Shown here one piece after another: positions 61,526-64,000 of a DNA stretch of 64,000 nt. The position numbers were made by a program, and so were the translations under genes. The stretch is from CAVVSD01 sp963837655 (GTDB lineage: Bacteria > Actinomycetota > Thermoleophilia > Solirubrobacterales > Solirubrobacteraceae): NCBI GenBank assembly GCA_963837655.1, contig CAWIOK010000017.1, forward strand, positions 124,001 through 188,000. The letters are read 5' to 3'. Numbering within the stretch: position 1 is the stretch's first letter; each line of letters opens with the position of its first letter. The notes under the pieces were generated by a model. It saw only the letters and a list, made by a program, of their open reading frames with translations, was not told the origin of the DNA and made no database searches.

Positions 61526-61955
61526 TGCGGTTCCCTCCCCCGCGGGTGGCGCTTCCAAGCGCCACCTCGGCGGACGTGAGTCTCGATGTCATTGGGGAGG
61601 ATCGGGCCGCTCGGCCGCCGGCCGAGTGCAACCAGGTGCGATGGGCGCGGCTGAGCGACCGCGGACGGAAGGCGCGTGAGCTGGTCGGAGCTCGGGCCGG
61701 ACGTCGCTGTAGACGGGGCATTCCGGCCGTGATTCGGCTTGGGCTAGAGCTGTCGGGACGTTCAAAAACGCTCAATTTGCTGCACCTTCGGCTCCACAGG
61801 GGACCCGATCCAGATCTGCTGAGAATAGGCCCGGACCGCCCCCGGCACAACCGAACGGGTGTACGGCTTCGAACCACCCCAGAGGATAGGGCGGAGTTCG
61901 CCCCGAGCGCGCAGACGTGCCAGCTTCGGTACGGCCTCCCGCGGTAGCTTGCCGC
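61526..61955. other. 430-nt divergent intergenic region (rny / MFS)
   Basis: Holds the rny leader hairpin (61545-61566) and must hold both promoters. GC drops around 61765-61800 (TTCAAAAACGCTCAATTTGC), the likeliest promoter zone, but no paired -35/-10 was convincing. No coding frame or RNA gene was recognised. Confidence 0.45.
61545..61566 (-). promoter_or_regulatory. Hairpin in the rny leader
   Basis: Reading the minus strand, GGTGGCGCTT and AAGCGCCACC are perfect complements around a two-base turn, giving a 9-10 bp stem about 20 nt before the rny start and only a few bases from the ribosome site. RNase-encoding leaders often carry such structures for self-control; that role here is inference. 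Confidence 0.5.
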
Positions 61956-63575
61956 ATGCGCAAGTGGCTCCCCATGATCATCCTGGCCGCCGCCCAGTTC
62001 GTCATGGTGCTCGATTCGAGCGTGATGAACGTGGCGATCTCCCAGATCGTCGACGACCTCGACACGACGATCCAGGGCGTCCAGACGGCGATCACCCTGT
62101 ACACGCTGGTGATGGCGGCCTTCATGCTTCTGGGCGCCAAGCTCGGCGACATCCTGGGGCGCAACCGCGCGTTTGCCATCGGCCTCGCGATCTATGGGGT
62201 CGGATCGCTGGCGACGGCACTGAGCCCGAACCTCACGGCTCTGCTGATCGGCTGGTCGGGCATCGAGGGCGCCGGCGCCGTGCTCGTGGTCCCGGCGATC
62301 GCAGCGCTCACCGCGGCGAGCTACGAGGGCCGCGAGCGAGCGCTTGCCTACGCGCTCCTCGGCGGCATCGCCGCGATCGCGATCGCCGCGGGCCCGCTCA
62401 TCGGCGGGTGGGTCACGACCGAGTTCACGTGGCGCTACGTCTTCGCGGGGGAGACCGTCGTCGTCATCCTCATCCTGCTCGTGCGCCGGACGATCCCGCA
62501 GGCGCCGGCGGCCGAACGGCGTCCGCAGCTGGACATCGTCGGCGTGCTGCTCTCCTCCGCCGGGCTCGGCCTGGCGGTGTTCGCGATCCTGCGCAGCAGC
62601 GTGTGGGGGTTCGTGCGGCCGCGGTCGGCGCCGACGATCGGCGGCACGGAGATCACGCCATTGGGGTTCTCGGTGGTCCCCTTCATGATCCTCGCCGGCC
62701 TCGGGCTGCTGTGGGCGTTCATCGCCTGGGAGGAGCGGCGCGCCCGGCTCGGCCAGGATCGGCTGCTCGACACGGCGCTCCTGCGCGTCACACAGCTCCG
62801 TGCCGGGTTGTCGTCGCTCTTGGGCCAGCAGCTGGTGCTCATGGGCACCTTCTTCGTGATTCCGGTCTACCTGCAGGTGGTGCTCGGGCTCGATGCGTTC
62901 GAGACCGGCAAGCGCCTGCTCCCGCTCTCCGTCGCGATGCTCGTCTTCGCGCTCCTCGGCCCGCGCATCGCCGCTCGGCGCTCGCCACGCAGGGTCGCGC
63001 AGATCGGGCTGATCGCCTTCAGCATCGGCGCCTGCGTGATGCTCGGAACGCTCGACGTCGAGCTCAACGACACCGGCTTCAAGGTCGCACTCGCACTGAT
63101 CGGCGCCGGCGCGGGCCTGCTCGCCTCGCAGCTGGGCAACGTGATCATGTCCTCCGTGGCACCCACGAAGACCAGCGAGGCCGGCGGCCTGCAGGGCACG
63201 GCGCAGAACCTCGGGTCCTCGCTGGGCACCGCCATCATCGGCGCCGTCCTCCTGGCGTCACTCGCGACCGGCTTCGCGGACCGCATCGTCGCGAACCCGG
63301 ACGTCCCCCCGGCCGCGCGCGAGCAGATCCTCGCGAACACCGAGAAGGGCATCGACATCGTCCCCGTCGCAGACGTGGAGAAGGCGGCCGTGGATGCAGG
63401 ACTCTCGGAGGAGCAGGCGCACGCGGTCGCCACCGACTACGGCGATGCGCAGCTCGAGGCCCTGCGTCTTTCCCTCGGCGCGGTCGCAGGTGCGGCGCTG
63501 CTGTCGCTGTGGTTCACGCGCAAGCTGCCGTCGGAGTCGCTCGACCAGAGCGGCGCGGCTGCCGCGGCGACGTAG
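61956..63575 (+). CDS. MFS transporter, DHA2 (EmrB/QacA) type
   Basis: 539 residues, 14 membrane helices. M-V-L-D-S-S-V-M-N-V-A-I in helix 1, G-A-K-L-G-D-I-L-G-R-N-R in the signature loop and the large loop between helices 13 and 14 (about 430-480) identify an EmrB/QacA-like multidrug/proton antiporter. The ATG at 61956 was used. Its 3' end overlaps the remnant of an alcohol dehydrogenase on the other strand by 62 nt. Confidence 0.87.
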   Translation: MRKWLPMIILAAAQFVMVLDSSVMNVAISQIVDDLDTTIQGVQTAITLYTLVMAAFMLLGAKLGDILGRNRAFAIGLAIYGVGSLATALSPNLTALLIGWSGIEGAGAVLVVPAIAALTAASYEGRERALAYALLGGIAAIAIAAGPLIGGWVTTEFTWRYVFAGETVVVILILLVRRTIPQAPAAERRPQLDIVGVLLSSAGLGLAVFAILRSSVWGFVRPRSAPTIGGTEITPLGFSVVPFMILAGLGLLWAFIAWEERRARLGQDRLLDTALLRVTQLRAGLSSLLGQQLVLMGTFFVIPVYLQVVLGLDAFETGKRLLPLSVAMLVFALLGPRIAARRSPRRVAQIGLIAFSIGACVMLGTLDVELNDTGFKVALALIGAGAGLLASQLGNVIMSSVAPTKTSEAGGLQGTAQNLGSSLGTAIIGAVLLASLATGFADRIVANPDVPPAAREQILANTEKGIDIVPVADVEKAAVDAGLSEEQAHAVATDYGDAQLEALRLSLGAVAGAALLSLWFTRKLPSESLDQSGAAAAAT

Positions 63576-64000
63576 CGCGCTCGTTGACGGCGGCGAGCGG
63601 ATACGGCGTTGTGTGAAGCGTCACCGCGCGCTGCGCGGTCAGCGTCGCGAGGTCCGCCAGGTCGTCGTAGGTGCCGGCCGCGTTGCCGACGATGAGCAGT
63701 TCCTTGGTGATGATCTCCAGCGTCGAGATCTCCAGCGACCCGCCGTAGCCGACGACGAAGTACGCGCCGGCGCGGCGGGTCATCGCGACGCCGTCGGCGG
63801 GCGTGCCGAACTCGCCGACGAAGTCGAGCACCGACCTCTGCTCCGCGGCCGTCGGTCAGGTCGAGCACCTGCTGGACCTGCGTCCCGTCGGCTGCCACCG
63901 TGTGGTGGGCGCCGACCTCGGCCGCGAGCGCCCGCGACGTCTCCCGGGGCTCGACGACGATGACCTCCGCCGCCGTCAGCGCCCGCAGGAGCTGCACGCC
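63514..64000 (-). pseudogene. Zinc-type alcohol dehydrogenase remnant (C-terminal part, frameshifted)
   Basis: Entering from the right edge, V-Q-L-L-R-A-L-T-A-A-E-V-I-V-V-E is the Rossmann start of an MDR dehydrogenase. At CC 63831-63832 the frame breaks after R-G-A-E-V; one base fewer continues as V-L-D-F-V-G-E-F-G-T and D-L-A-D-L-A-T-L-T-A. The last residues turn Arg/Ser-rich instead of the usual Leu-Gly-Arg-Ala C-terminus and run into the MFS gene end, so about 25 residues are lost. The gene extends outside the window. Confidence 0.7.

Noticed and set aside
61860..61885. TTCGAA-containing stretch resembling a tRNA T-arm
   Set aside because: No complementary 5-bp T-stem, acceptor stem or anticodon arm could be paired around it on either strand.

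Overview
The window is a GC-rich (about 70% or more) bacterial chromosome segment, densely coded on both strands with many 4-8 nt overlaps and frequent GTG starts. Gene content points to an actinobacterium, by inference a Thermoleophilia/Solirubrobacterales-type lineage: a SigB-type sigma factor with an RsbW-like kinase, MurT/GatD lipid II amidation, RNase Y, succinylase-branch dap genes, a Gram-positive-type LexA box and actinobacterial radical-SAM and FIST proteins. No rRNA, tRNA, CRISPR array, phage or insertion sequence was seen. Both ends are cut: an amylosucrase-like gene enters from the left and an alcohol dehydrogenase remnant leaves at the right.

Layout. 1-13 kb: mixed metabolism (amylosucrase end, PilZ protein, YoaK-type membrane protein, hotdog protein, SDRs, an MFS exporter, a minus-strand acyl-CoA ligase/DUF1801/sarcosine-oxidase-like run, HtpX-type protease, PLP decarboxylase). 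13-19 kb: membrane glycosyltransferase-like protein, VOC dioxygenase, SnoaL and SirB1-like proteins, then a styrene-monooxygenase-like gene with an EthD partner beside a broken LysR gene whose operator looks intact. 18.7-26.8 kb: a PCD-like protein, SDR, secreted proteins, a DnaJ-PH fusion, a GNAT fusion, a K+/H+ antiporter and a SigB-type sigma factor divergent from an RsbW-like kinase. 28-38.4 kb: a long plus-strand series for the cell envelope and osmoprotection (uppP, DUF167, HAD phosphatase, lipid kinase, murT, a methyltransferase, gatD, then a complete OpuC-type ABC transporter). 38.4-43 kb: cupin, RlmA-like methyltransferase, MazG-like protein, hflX, HesB-like protein. 42-45 kb: dapE-dapC-dapD. 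45-54 kb: a second StyA-like enzyme, GNAT-ankyrin fusion, MatB-like acyl-CoA synthetase, enoyl-CoA hydratase, dapF, miaA, FIST protein, SDR. 54-64 kb: MscS channel, COG4705-like membrane protein, an SOS-controlled radical SAM protein, miaB, a secreted protein, RNase Y, an MFS exporter and the ADH remnant.

How the parts fit. uppP, murT and gatD act on the undecaprenyl/lipid II cycle, and dapE/C/D with dapF feed meso-diaminopimelate and lysine into the same wall. miaA, miaB and hflX form the usual tRNA-modification/ribosome neighbourhood. The sigma factor, antiporter and OpuC transporter suggest osmotic and pH stress handling.

Most notable observations: a DapF in which both catalytic cysteines are serine; a perfect 14-bp LexA box on the start codon of an Rv2578c-like radical SAM gene; two StyA-like flavin monooxygenases without a flavin reductase, one beside a decayed LysR regulator; RNA hairpins at murT/methyltransferase, hflX and rny; and six probable single-base indels at five loci, which raise the question of assembly error versus real pseudogenes.
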